Below, one piece after another: positions 47,389 through 55,759 of a DNA stretch of 55,759 bases. This DNA comes from Amazonocrinis nigriterrae CENA67 (GTDB lineage Bacteria > Cyanobacteriota > Cyanobacteriia > Cyanobacteriales > Nostocaceae), in assembly GCF_016056305.1 (NCBI RefSeq), contig NZ_JAECZC010000036.1, positions 1-55,759 on the forward strand, read 5' to 3'. The position numbers were made by a program, and so were the translations under genes. The notes below the pieces were generated by a model. That model was not told where the DNA came from and ran no database searches. It was given only the letters and a program-made list of their open reading frames with translations. Each line of letters opens with the position of its first letter. Positions within the stretch are counted from its first letter, which is position 1.

Positions 47389-48297
47389 ATGTCGTTAACT
47401 TTTGCTCCTCCTGCTAGGCAACAAATCCACAGTAAAATCGCCCACAGCGTTGGCGTTGAGTTGTATGTGCTGCGTCTCGATCTCATACACCCGTGGGTTA
47501 ATGGCAATAAGTGGTTCAAGCTGAAGTATAATCTGTTGGAGGCTAAGCAGAAGAATTTTACAACGCTGCTGACTTTTGGTGGCGCCTATTCTAACCACAT
47601 CTATGCAACGGCAGCAGCTGGTAATCTTTTTGGATTTCGTACTATCGGTGTGATTCGTGGTGAGGAAAGGCTACCGTTGAATCCTACATTGCATTTTGCT
47701 ATACAGCAAGGTATGCAACTTGTGTATCTTGACCGCAATGAATACCGACAACGAAACACAACAGCGTTACACGAAGAATTAAAGCAACGTTTCGGTGAAG
47801 TATTTATTATTCCCGAAGGCGGTAGTAATTTGAATGGTGTGCGCGGCTGTATGGAGATAGCTAGCGAAGCGACAGGATTTGATTATATCTGCGTAGCTTG
47901 TGGTACAGGTACAACCCTAGCTGGGATCGCGCTTTCACTGCATCAAAGGCAGCGAGTGCTAGGTTTTCCTGTCCTCAAAGATGGGGCATTTCTCACTGAG
48001 GAAATCAACAGCTTGGTGAAGAATTATCTGGTCTCTGGTTTGCCGAAACCATCAAATTCTCCACCATCCTGGGAATTGATGTGTGATTATCATATGGGCG
48101 GCTATGCAAAGGTAAATGATGAACTGTTACTGTTTAGCCAGCAGTTTAGGCAGGAATATGACATACCTCTCGATTACGTATATACCGCTAAAATGTTTTA
48201 CGGTGTGATGGATTTGCTACAGCGGGGATTTTTTCAAAAAGGCGATCGCTTGCTGTTGGTACACACTGGTGGCTTGCAGGGCAATACTAATTCGTAA
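47389..48297 (+). CDS. D-cysteine desulfhydrase / ACC deaminase family PLP enzyme
   Basis: A fold-type II PLP enzyme of 302 residues. The PLP lysine is probably Lys41 in WVNGNKWFKLKYNLLEA. The phosphate loop is CGTGTTLAG, and the family segments LLTFGGAYSNHIYATAAA and VHTGGLQG are present. Members degrade D-cysteine to pyruvate, H2S and ammonia, or deaminate 1-aminocyclopropane-1-carboxylate. The sequence alone does not decide between them, though the short N-terminus is closer to the desulfhydrase-like group. I start at ATG 47389; an upstream TTG (47383) adds only two residues. Confidence 0.88.
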   Translation: MSLTFAPPARQQIHSKIAHSVGVELYVLRLDLIHPWVNGNKWFKLKYNLLEAKQKNFTTLLTFGGAYSNHIYATAAAGNLFGFRTIGVIRGEERLPLNPTLHFAIQQGMQLVYLDRNEYRQRNTTALHEELKQRFGEVFIIPEGGSNLNGVRGCMEIASEATGFDYICVACGTGTTLAGIALSLHQRQRVLGFPVLKDGAFLTEEINSLVKNYLVSGLPKPSNSPPSWELMCDYHMGGYAKVNDELLLFSQQFRQEYDIPLDYVYTAKMFYGVMDLLQRGFFQKGDRLLLVHTGGLQGNTNS

Positions 48298-48336
48298 TTC
48301 GTAATTCTTAATTCGTAATTAAGAAACTATCACTAA

Positions 48337-48372
48337 GTAGGGTGTGTTGTCGCGTAGCGCAACGCACCCTAC
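48337..48372. repeat. dispersed hairpin repeat
   Basis: GTAGGGTGTGTTG pairs with CAACGCACCCTAC around TCGCGTAGCG. A related sequence lies near 20151-20173. It may help separate the convergent desulfhydrase and psbA transcripts, but no T-run follows. Confidence 0.65.
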
Positions 48373-48392
48373 CATAATTAAAGCCCGACACC

Positions 48393-48426
48393 AAAAAGCG
48401 CCCCCCCAATTGGGAGAGCGCTTTTT
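48393..48426 (-). terminator. rho-independent terminator of psbA
   Basis: AAAAAGCGC and GCGCTTTTT form a nine-base stem that extends through CCC...GGG around AATT. The A-tract on this strand is a T-tract on the psbA transcript. It starts 22 bases past the psbA stop. Confidence 0.8.
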
Positions 48427-48448
48427 AATTGATTAGACGTGGCTAGAA

Positions 48449-49555
<1,107 letters not shown>

Positions 49556-49589
49556 TTATGGATTAGGTAGGTGTTTCTACCTGTAAACT

Positions 49590-49618
49590 AATGTAAAGCA
49601 ATTATTGCGTTTTGTAAA
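49590..49618 (-). promoter_or_regulatory. psbA promoter candidate
   Basis: On the minus strand TTTACA and TACATT are separated by exactly 17 bases. This predicts a start of transcription near 49583 and a leader of about 50 bases, the size typical of psbA leaders. No Shine-Dalgarno sequence is obvious in the leader. Confidence 0.55.
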
Positions 49619-49760
49619 GTATTTTGAGAAAAAAATCTTAACAATCCTGTGCAAAGCTCCCAAACATTGATTTTGCAAGTGTTAGAGGATGTTTGATGTT
49701 GTGGTATCTAAGAGGGAACAGGGAAATTCCCATTTTCTATTCCCCATTCCTTTTAGTCTT

Positions 49761-50720
49761 ATGCCAACTAATAATTCTTGCATTGTCACTTATAGCCCTG
49801 CTTATACAATCGTTCCCACTTACGAGTGTTTTAATCGCTGTACCTACTGCAACTTCCGCACCGAACCAGGTCAAAGTCCCTGGATGACACTATTAGCAGC
49901 AGAAAGCGTTTTAAAACAACTTCAAGGCGAAAATGTTTGTGAAATTCTAATACTCAGTGGTGAAGTGCATCCGCGATCGCCAAAGCGTGAAGCATGGTTG
50001 CAGCGGATTTATGATTTGTGTGAATTAGCACTAGCAATGGGATTTTTACCACATACAAATGTGGGGCCGCTGAGTTGGGAAGAGATGCAAAAGCTGAAAA
50101 ATGTTAATGTTTCAATGGGTTTGATGCTAGAGCAGTTAACACCAGCATTGTTAAATACTGTACATCGGCACGCGCCGAGTAAACTACCACAAGTTAGACT
50201 GCAACAATTACAATGGGCGGGAGAGTTACAGATTCCCTTTACAACGGGGTTACTGTTGGGAATTGGGGAAACCCCTGATGATTGGTGGGAAACATTAGCA
50301 GCCATATCCCAACTGCATCAACGTTACCATCACATACAAGAAGTCATCCTGCAACCCCACAGCCCAGGACATCAGCAAAGTTTTGATGCACCACCTTTTG
50401 ACCCCCATCAGTTACCAGAAGTCATTGCCAAAGCACGACAAATTTTACCGCCAGATATTACAATTCAAATTCCGCCGAATTTAGTTAAAGATGACCGTTG
50501 GTTACTTGCTTGTATCGAAGCTGGCGCTAGAGATTTAGGCGGAATTGGGCCAAAAGATGAAGTCAATCCTGACTATCCCCATGTTCAGGAGCAAGCATTA
50601 AGAGAAATTTTACACTCTGGTGGGTGGGAGTTAGTGCCGCGATCGCCAGTGTATCCACAATTTGATCAATGGTTGTCTGAAAAATTGCAAAAAGCGGTCA
50701 AACAGTGGCGAAATGTATAA
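49761..50720 (+). CDS. cofG: FO synthase subunit 1 (radical SAM), CofG
   Basis: A radical SAM enzyme that, together with CofH, builds the 5-deazaflavin FO (8-HDF) from a ribityl-pyrimidine and tyrosine. In cyanobacteria FO serves as antenna cofactor of DNA photolyases. The [4Fe-4S]/SAM cluster motif CFNRCTYC (Cys23, Cys27, Cys30) is near the N-terminus, followed by ILSGEVHPRSP, GLLLGIGETPDD and EVILQPHSPG. The 319 residues are typical for CofG alone. The frame extends upstream to 49689, but that part reads as intergenic sequence, so I start at ATG 49761. No cofH is in this window. Confidence 0.93.
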   Translation: MPTNNSCIVTYSPAYTIVPTYECFNRCTYCNFRTEPGQSPWMTLLAAESVLKQLQGENVCEILILSGEVHPRSPKREAWLQRIYDLCELALAMGFLPHTNVGPLSWEEMQKLKNVNVSMGLMLEQLTPALLNTVHRHAPSKLPQVRLQQLQWAGELQIPFTTGLLLGIGETPDDWWETLAAISQLHQRYHHIQEVILQPHSPGHQQSFDAPPFDPHQLPEVIAKARQILPPDITIQIPPNLVKDDRWLLACIEAGARDLGGIGPKDEVNPDYPHVQEQALREILHSGGWELVPRSPVYPQFDQWLSEKLQKAVKQWRNV

Positions 50721-50752
50721 TTTTCATTGCCCAGACTACAGGATTAGTCATC

Positions 50753-51292
50753 ATGGCAATGAAAGTAGAAATTGTACCACACGACCCGGCGTGGCGTGGC
50801 AAATTTGAGAATGAATCAAAGCAAGTTGCTTTTGCATTTGGTGAAAATTTAGTTGTTATTCACCATATTGGCAGTACAGCAATTCCTAATATCCATGCCA
50901 AGCCCATCATTGATATGTTGGTTGAGGTCAAAGACATTGCTAAAGTAGATCAGCAAACTGATGCGATCGCTGCATTAGGTTATGAAGGCATGGGCGAATT
51001 TGGCATCCCAGGTCGTCGTTACTTCCGTAAGCATGATACAACAGGCACTAGAACACATCATATTCACACGTTCGCCCTTAGCTCATCGACGGAAATAACA
51101 AGGCATTTAGCCTTTCGAGATTACATGATTGCATATCCTGAAGATGCACACAAATACAGTGAATTGAAGCGTCAGTTAGCCAAACAGTATCCAGACGATA
51201 TCTATGGTTATATGGATGGCAAAGATGGCTTTATCAAGGAGATGCAAACAAAAGCAGTAGCATGGTGGGCAGCGCAGAAACTTGAGAGTTAA
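50753..51292 (+). CDS. GrpB family protein (UPF0157, nucleotidyltransferase fold)
   Basis: A 179-residue protein starting MAMKVEIVPHDPAWRGKFENE, with the family signature HHIGSTAIPNIHAKPIIDMLVEV. This holds a nucleotidyltransferase-like G-S-T-A and D-x-x-V pattern. It continues with FRKHDTTGTRTHHIHTF and LAFRDYMIAYPEDAHKYSELK. The biochemical role of the family is not settled; some bacterial members are linked to CoA or glutamate-like metabolism only by annotation. It starts 32 bases after the cofG stop, so co-transcription with cofG is likely. AGGA is placed before the ATG. Confidence 0.9.
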   Translation: MAMKVEIVPHDPAWRGKFENESKQVAFAFGENLVVIHHIGSTAIPNIHAKPIIDMLVEVKDIAKVDQQTDAIAALGYEGMGEFGIPGRRYFRKHDTTGTRTHHIHTFALSSSTEITRHLAFRDYMIAYPEDAHKYSELKRQLAKQYPDDIYGYMDGKDGFIKEMQTKAVAWWAAQKLES

Positions 51293-51345
51293 TTGAGAAT
51301 GATACAAGATATCAGGTAATACAAATTTTATAATTGATAGGCGTA

Positions 51346-51366
51346 GGGGCGCGGTTGCGACGCCCC
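51346..51366. repeat. GC-rich hairpin between convergent genes
   Basis: GGGGCG and CGCCCC pair around CGGTTGCGA. It looks like a dispersed hairpin repeat of the GTAGGGGCG type. There is no T-run, so termination is doubtful. Confidence 0.5.
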
Positions 51367-51430
51367 GACAAAAGCTATCAGTCATCATTCAACAACTTCA
51401 AGCCAGATAACTTAATTTCTGGAAGTTTCC

Positions 51431-52417
51431 TTATTGAGATTTTGCTTCAAATTTTAAATAAGTCCCTCCCAACCCTTCTACAATTGTGCGTGTATTAGCA
51501 ACCATCATTTTCTGATATGTATCCCCATCACTTCCTGATTCCCCAAGTCCATCGGTATAAAGTTCTCTTTCTGAAACTTTCACTTGGGCTTCTTGGGCTA
51601 TGGACTGAATTAACTCAGGATTCATTGTTGTCTCTACAAAAATTGTCGTGGCTTTAGCCTGCTGAACGTCTTTAACTAAATTTTGAACTTGTGTATTTGT
51701 CGGTTTTTCCTCAGTGCTAATACCTGCCAATGCCCCTCCCAAGGAAAGACCGTATGCTTTGGCGTAATAACCAAGTGCATCATGGGTTGTCACTAATTTG
51801 CGTTTCCCGCTGGGAATGCTGGCAATTCTTGACTTTATCCAACTATCCATTTGGATTAGTTGATTTTTGATTTGGCTGGCATTGTCACTATAAGTTGCTG
51901 CATTGCTGGGTTCTAATTTCTTGAGGTTGCTGCTAATTACCTCCACCATACTGATAGTATTCTTGGCATTGTGCCAAATATGAGGGTCTGTGACTCTGCG
52001 GCCATTTTCCCGAAATTGCTGTGGCTTGGGAACTGCAAGTTGACCAATAGCTATTTTGGTTGCAGAGTTTTGAGTTATTTTAATTATTTTGATCAATCCT
52101 GGTTCCAAATTGTAGCCATTGTAGAAAATCAACTTTGCTTGCTCAATGGCTTTGCGGTCTTCTGGTTTTGGTTGATAGACATGGGGGTCTTGACCTGGAG
52201 AAATTAAGCAGGTAAGGTTGATTGTATTCTCGGCAACCTGTTTGATTAAGTCACACAGTACACTTGTAGTTGCTACAACTTTGGGCAAATTTTCGTTGAT
52301 GCTAGCGGACTGATTAAAAGAGGTGCTTGCTGCTTGATTTCCACACCCAACAAATCCAATGGTCAAAGCAACAAGGCTAGCTCGTAAGGAATAATTTAAT
52401 AGTAACCTTTTTGACAT
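51431..52417 (-). CDS. metal ABC transporter substrate-binding lipoprotein (ZnuA/MntC family)
   Basis: A 328-residue cluster A-I solute-binding protein. The lipobox ends at Cys25 (TIGFVGC). Metal ligands are predicted at His79 (SPGQDPHVYQP), His145 (VTDPHIWHN), a Glu in ISTEEKPT (236 or 237) and Asp289 (LYTDGLG). The His-His-Glu-Asp set is that of manganese-binding PsaA/MntC proteins; ZnuA proteins normally have a third His. Yet the promoter carries a Zur-box-like palindrome (52444-52458), and no histidine-rich loop is present. Either zinc or manganese is possible. No permease or ATPase gene is adjacent, so the transporter must be completed from elsewhere. Confidence 0.9.
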   Translation of the reverse strand: MSKRLLLNYSLRASLVALTIGFVGCGNQAASTSFNQSASINENLPKVVATTSVLCDLIKQVAENTINLTCLISPGQDPHVYQPKPEDRKAIEQAKLIFYNGYNLEPGLIKIIKITQNSATKIAIGQLAVPKPQQFRENGRRVTDPHIWHNAKNTISMVEVISSNLKKLEPSNAATYSDNASQIKNQLIQMDSWIKSRIASIPSGKRKLVTTHDALGYYAKAYGLSLGGALAGISTEEKPTNTQVQNLVKDVQQAKATTIFVETTMNPELIQSIAQEAQVKVSERELYTDGLGESGSDGDTYQKMMVANTRTIVEGLGGTYLKFEAKSQ

Positions 52418-52443
52418 CCTTAATTCCTGCTAGATGTATAAAA

Positions 52444-52458
52444 TGATAATGATTATCA
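52444..52458 (-). promoter_or_regulatory. Zur (FurB) box-like palindrome
   Basis: TGATAATGATTATCA is a perfect 7-1-7 inverted repeat and matches the published Anabaena Zur consensus TGATAATNATTATCA at every fixed position. It lies 27 bases upstream of the metal-binding lipoprotein start. It predicts repression when zinc is sufficient. The pattern is also close to the general Fur box, so another Fur paralogue cannot be excluded. Confidence 0.8.
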
Positions 52459-53034
52459 CTAGATAATTAGCGAAATGCTAGAGTTTCAAAACTACTGATG
52501 ACTGATGGCTGATGACTGATGATTGATGGCTGATGACTGATGACTGTTGACTGTGAACAATCAACAATTTAGTATGAAATATTTTTTTGTCAGTCCTGTA
52601 GTGCTTCCGGTAAGTGGTGTAGTGCAAATCCACCTTTGCTGAAGTAATTACGCTAAAGGTCGCAAATTGACCAAGATTATCGGGTTAAGGTGTGGAATGT
52701 ATTGATGGGGCGTACTCATACGGGTCAATTTCGCAGATCAAGTCGTGAATCTAAAGCAATTGTAGCGGTGGTTTCGCAAAGTGTGAAAATTGAATTGTTT
52801 TGACGACAGATTGGTGAATTTTTGGGGAAATTGTTGACTGCTAACAGAATATTTTTACTCAGTAATGATAAGTGATCTGTGATGCTGCTTTCAGGCAGAT
52901 GCAGACCGACTTGTTTATGTAATATTGCTAAACTGTTTCCGAACCCTTGACCCCGCTAAGGGACTTCCAACTAAAAAAATATCCAATCGTTAGGGGAAGC
53001 AGGGGGAGCAGGGGAACTCGGGGCCCCCACGACC
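52459..53034. other. intergenic region with tandem repeats and a gene remnant
   Basis: GATGACTGATGGCT-type heptamers lie at 52497-52557. A fragment read on the plus strand (52669-52803) gives DQDYRVKVWNVLMGRTHTGQ, then FRRSSRESKAIVAVVSQ, then SVKIELF and stop. It looks like the C-terminus of a real but unrecognised protein. In another frame just before it, YAKGRKLTKIIG can be read, suggesting a frameshifted relic. Confidence 0.45.
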
Positions 53035-53276
53035 GCTCGTGAGGAGCCACTGCGGTGAGGCAGTACGGTCTTGGGGTCTCACGCCACGTGCTTCAAGTCG
53101 GCAAAGCCGCCCAACGCAGTGGCTCCCCAAGTGGAGTAACTGCCGTTAGCGTAGCGGTAGCGAGCTTGCGAGCGTCACCCGAAGGGTCTTGGGGTCTCAC
53201 GCCACTCCCCTCAAGTCGGGAGACCCGCCCACAGGGGTGGCTCCCCAAGTGGAGCATGTGGCGTTGGGGATTAGGG
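53035..53276. repeat. cluster of mosaic palindromic repeats
   Basis: Several modules are strung together: GAGGAGCCACTGCGGT, ACGGTCTTGGGGTCTCACGC, CCCTCAAGTCGG, AACGCAGTGGCTCC, TAGCGTAGCGGTAGCGAGC, and finally CCCCAAGTGGAGCATGTGG. The first and last modules are the two ends of the unit found inside hoxF and the acyl-CoA synthetase gene. They are here separated by about 200 bases of related sequence. Open frames through it are not genes. Confidence 0.85.
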
Positions 53277-53358
53277 GTAGCAGGGGAGCAGGGAAAGAGG
53301 AAGAATTTGATCAAAATCTTCGCTTTTGCTCATTGAATAATTTAATTTCTGGAAGTCC

Positions 53359-54393
53359 CTAAGCTTTTGACCAAATGAATAATTCGCCTTTTTCGCCGCC
53401 TGCGGCCAGTAACTTACCTTGAGGATGCCAAGCTAGGCTGGAAAATCCTGCTGAAACACCTGTGATAATTTGGGATACTTGGTTGGCTTCGTTCCATATA
53501 CACAACCAGCCATCAGCAGCAGCAGAAGCGAGAAGGAAGCTTTTTGGTGCAAAAGCGATCGCAGTGATCACATCCACATGATTAGTTAAAACTCGTGCTT
53601 CCCAACCTAAAGAATCATCCTCTAACTTTTCCCAAACTACAATACCTTCAACGCTGGAAGATGCCAGTAGCGGCGCACCCACTTGCGTGGTAGCTTCTGA
53701 CCATGCCAATTGGCGAATTTTACCGGGAAAGCCACGCATTACCCAAGGGTCGGGGTTATTCCATTCCAAAACTGTGACGCTGCGATCCATGTTACCAGAA
53801 GCCAAGAATTTGCCGTCTGGCGACCAAGCCATAGCCACACTAACAGTTGACATATTCAAAACGTATGGTTCTTCATCCCAGTTTTGACTGTGCCAAATCT
53901 TAACTCCCTTGTAACCACCAATAGCTAAGTATTGTCCATCCCTACGCCAATCAATACCCAATACAGACGAGTTGTCAAAATTCAGCGTGACGACAATCTC
54001 ACGAGTATCTGCATTCCAGACTTGGACGTAACGTCCCAAACTAAAAGCTAATTGATTACCAGTGTGACTCCAAGCCAGCTTATCTACCCATGCTGGGGCA
54101 TTTTCCAAAGTAGCAATTAATTCTGTATCCTGCCAGATTTTTACCTGTCCATCCTGTCCACCAACGGCTAAAAATTTCCCATCCGAGGAAAAAGCCAAAC
54201 AGTCAACTGATTTACCGTTACCAGTTTGTAAAGTTGTTAGTTCACCATCATTCCACAGCACAACTTCACCAGCTGCGGTAGTTGCTGCTAGAGTTTTGCC
54301 TTGTGGCGACCATGCAAGCGCCGTCACATAATCTGAAAGCGTCGCTGAATAGTGTTCTTCAAATTCCTTGGATTTGCTGGTTGTGGTGTTCAT
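53359..54393 (-). CDS. WD40-repeat beta-propeller protein
   Basis: A 344-residue protein composed of about seven WD-like repeats (for example [80 protein letters not shown]). It should fold into one seven-bladed propeller without extra domains or a signal peptide. Such proteins are scaffolds. It lies downstream of the CobW-type metallochaperone on the same strand, separated by 223 bases of repeats. If co-transcribed it would fall under the Zur-box promoter at 55617, suggesting a role in metal homeostasis (inference). Confidence 0.92.
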   Translation of the reverse strand: MNTTTSKSKEFEEHYSATLSDYVTALAWSPQGKTLAATTAAGEVVLWNDGELTTLQTGNGKSVDCLAFSSDGKFLAVGGQDGQVKIWQDTELIATLENAPAWVDKLAWSHTGNQLAFSLGRYVQVWNADTREIVVTLNFDNSSVLGIDWRRDGQYLAIGGYKGVKIWHSQNWDEEPYVLNMSTVSVAMAWSPDGKFLASGNMDRSVTVLEWNNPDPWVMRGFPGKIRQLAWSEATTQVGAPLLASSSVEGIVVWEKLEDDSLGWEARVLTNHVDVITAIAFAPKSFLLASAAADGWLCIWNEANQVSQIITGVSAGFSSLAWHPQGKLLAAGGEKGELFIWSKA

Positions 54394-54616
54394 CGTAGAG
54401 GGAATGGGGAATGGAGAATTGGGAATGGGGAACTCGGGGCCCCCTCTGGGGATAAGGGGCGATGGGGAATTGGGAATTGGGAATTGGGAATTGGGAATTG
54501 GGAATTAGGAATTGGGCATGGGGCATGAGAAAAAGCAGTTACTTCCTACTTCTCCCCTCATCCCCCTCATCCCCCTCATCTCCCCTACTCCCCACTCCCT
54601 ACTCCCTACTTCCCTT
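54394..54616. repeat. short tandem repeats between WD40 and CobW genes
   Basis: GGGAATT heptamers (54468-54507) and CTCATCCCC / CCCTACT repeats (54546-54616) fill the gap. No terminator was seen. Confidence 0.85.
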
Positions 54617-55588
54617 CTATACTAAACAGGCGAGAAAATCTTGTTTGAGTTGGGCTTCGTCAAGATTGCGACCGATAAAGACTAGTTCGTTTTTACGGGT
54701 TTCACTGGGTTTCCAGGGGCGATCGGGTCTGCCATCAAATATCATATGCACGCCTTGAAACACAAATCTATTATCTTCTCCAGTAATATTTAAAATGCCT
54801 TTCATCCGAAAGATATCTGGGCCTTGGGTACGCAGTAACTCAGAAAGCCAAGCGTTTAATTTTTCTCCATCGACTGCACCAGCTTCTACTAAAGCCACAG
54901 AAAAGACACTATCATCATGTTCGTGAGCATCTTCACCTAAGAAATTTGGATCAATTTCCAATGCGCGGTCTAAATCAAAAGCTTTCACACCCAAAAGGGC
55001 ATTCATTTCTAATTCTGAGTTGCGGGTACGGTAGATTTTAGCCATAGCATTCATCGCCCGAATCCGTTTTTCTAATTCATCTAACTCTTCTGGCGCTACT
55101 AAATCAGTTTTATTAAGTAAAATTACATCAGCAAAAGCAATCTGTTCTTGTGCTTCGTCTGCATCCCAATGTTGCCAAATATGCTTGGCATCTACCACTG
55201 TGATCACTGCATCTAGAGATAGTTGTCCTTGCAAATCTTCATCAACAAAGAATGTCTGAATCACTGGTGCAGGATCGGCTAGTCCAGTAGTTTCAATTAC
55301 TAAATGGTCAAACTTATCACGCCGCTTCATCAAGTTACCGATGATCCGAATTAAATCACCACGCACTGTACAGCAGATGCAGCCATTGTTCATCTCAAAT
55401 ATTTCTTCATCTGCATCAATAACCAATTGGTTATCAATACCCACTTCCCCAAATTCATTAACAATCACAGCAACTTTTTTGCCATGTTCGTAGGTGAGGA
55501 TGTGATTGAGTAGAGTTGTTTTACCCGCTCCCAAATAGCCTGTCAGAACAGTGACGGGAACTGAATTTGTGATTACGTCAGCTACCAT
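54617..55588 (-). CDS. COG0523/CobW-family GTP-binding metallochaperone
   Basis: A 323-residue G3E-family GTPase. The P-loop is [15 protein letters not shown], the metal-binding CxCC is at Cys70-Ile-Cys72-Cys73 (NNGCICC), the switch region is [10 protein letters not shown], and the base specificity motif is LLNKTDL. A short His/acid patch ([10 protein letters not shown]) and a CobW_C domain ([11 protein letters not shown] ... [16 protein letters not shown]) follow. COG0523 proteins under Zur control deliver zinc to enzymes when zinc is scarce. The Zur-box-like palindrome 29 bases upstream supports this subgroup rather than cobalamin synthesis. Confidence 0.93.
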   Translation of the reverse strand: MVADVITNSVPVTVLTGYLGAGKTTLLNHILTYEHGKKVAVIVNEFGEVGIDNQLVIDADEEIFEMNNGCICCTVRGDLIRIIGNLMKRRDKFDHLVIETTGLADPAPVIQTFFVDEDLQGQLSLDAVITVVDAKHIWQHWDADEAQEQIAFADVILLNKTDLVAPEELDELEKRIRAMNAMAKIYRTRNSELEMNALLGVKAFDLDRALEIDPNFLGEDAHEHDDSVFSVALVEAGAVDGEKLNAWLSELLRTQGPDIFRMKGILNITGEDNRFVFQGVHMIFDGRPDRPWKPSETRKNELVFIGRNLDEAQLKQDFLACLV

Positions 55589-55616
55589 ACTCTAAGTGCC
55601 TCTTGTCTCACCATAT

Positions 55617-55631
55617 GGATAATCCTTATCA
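55617..55631 (-). promoter_or_regulatory. Zur-box-like palindrome
   Basis: GGATAATCCTTATCA matches the Anabaena Zur consensus TGATAATNATTATCA at 12 of 14 fixed positions. It lies 29 bases upstream of the COG0523 gene start. Confidence 0.7.
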
Positions 55632-55759
55632 ACCATAATCAATATAATGGGGAATTGGGAATTGGGCATGGGGAATTGGGCATTGGGAATTGTTATTAGT
55701 TATTTCTCCCTATCAGCCCTGCTCCCCATCACCCCCGCTCCCCTGCTCCCCCACTCCCC
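55632..55759. repeat. short tandem repeats at window end
   Basis: GGGAATTGGGCATGGGGAAT-type heptamers are followed by CTCCCC-rich repeats. No gene is present. Confidence 0.8.

Noticed and set aside
53055-53336. Open frames on both strands at 53.1-53.3 kb
   Set aside because: They run through mosaic repeats that are stop-poor in all frames; there is no coding signal outside the repeats.
54617-55588. CobW-type GTPase considered as a cobalamin synthesis gene
   Set aside because: No cob genes are nearby, and the CxCC motif plus the Zur-like box favour the zinc-linked COG0523 subgroup.

Overview
The window is chromosomal DNA of a filamentous, probably heterocyst-forming cyanobacterium of the Nostoc/Anabaena/Tolypothrix type. 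The evidence is the dense HIP1 octamer (GCGATCGC), a psbA gene for photosystem II, the cyanobacterial bidirectional hydrogenase (hox) genes, very large hybrid kinases, AAA-like/CHASE2 proteins, and many short tandem heptamer repeats between genes. No rRNA, tRNA or CRISPR array was recognised. No complete insertion sequence was recognised either.

Layout. 0-3.6 kb: cell-surface genes, with manC (GDP-mannose synthesis) divergent from an LCP-family cell-wall ligase, then a secreted pentapeptide-repeat protein. 3.9-9.3 kb: one 1801-residue Ser/Thr kinase-ATPase-histidine kinase. 10-12.4 kb: murJ and an SH3-like secreted protein. 12.6-18.7 kb: the hydrogenase operon hoxE-hoxF-hoxU-hoxY-(CBS-CP12)-hoxH. 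20.3-22.6 kb: a small stress/defence islet (higBA-type toxin-antitoxin plus an ATPase/TOPRIM-like pair) separates the operon from the hydrogenase protease gene hoxW at 22.9 kb. 23.5-26.4 kb: an ADP-forming acyl-CoA synthetase/acetyltransferase. 26.6-31.8 kb: a two-component/c-di-GMP cluster with one broken kinase. 32.5-38.3 kb: an orphan tryptophan-halogenase-like gene, a glycosyltransferase, hisD and an H-type lectin. 39-47 kb: three AAA-like (AAA_35) signalling proteins with a CYTH phosphatase and a probably truncated DUF928 gene. 47.4-51.3 kb: a D-cysteine desulfhydrase-like enzyme, psbA (D1:2 form), cofG and a GrpB protein. 51.4-55.6 kb: a metal-binding lipoprotein, a WD40 protein and a COG0523/CobW metallochaperone. 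The lipoprotein and CobW genes both have Zur-box-like palindromes upstream.

Most unusual signal. A palindromic repeat about 52 bp long, part of a mosaic repeat family otherwise seen between genes (about 35.8, 47.2 and 53.1 kb), has entered two essential-looking genes without breaking them. One copy lies in hoxF, in the linker between its two domains. Three tandem copies lie in an ATP-grasp loop of the acyl-CoA synthetase, where 3 x 52 = 156 nt keeps the frame. The unit has no stop triplet in any of the six frames. This resembles protein-coding palindromic elements such as those of Rickettsia, and I regard it as the best candidate for something undescribed. Other strong points are a CBS-CP12 fusion inside the hox operon that lacks the usual C-terminal CP12 cysteine pair, and the compact ATPase/TOPRIM-like pair beside a toxin-antitoxin module.
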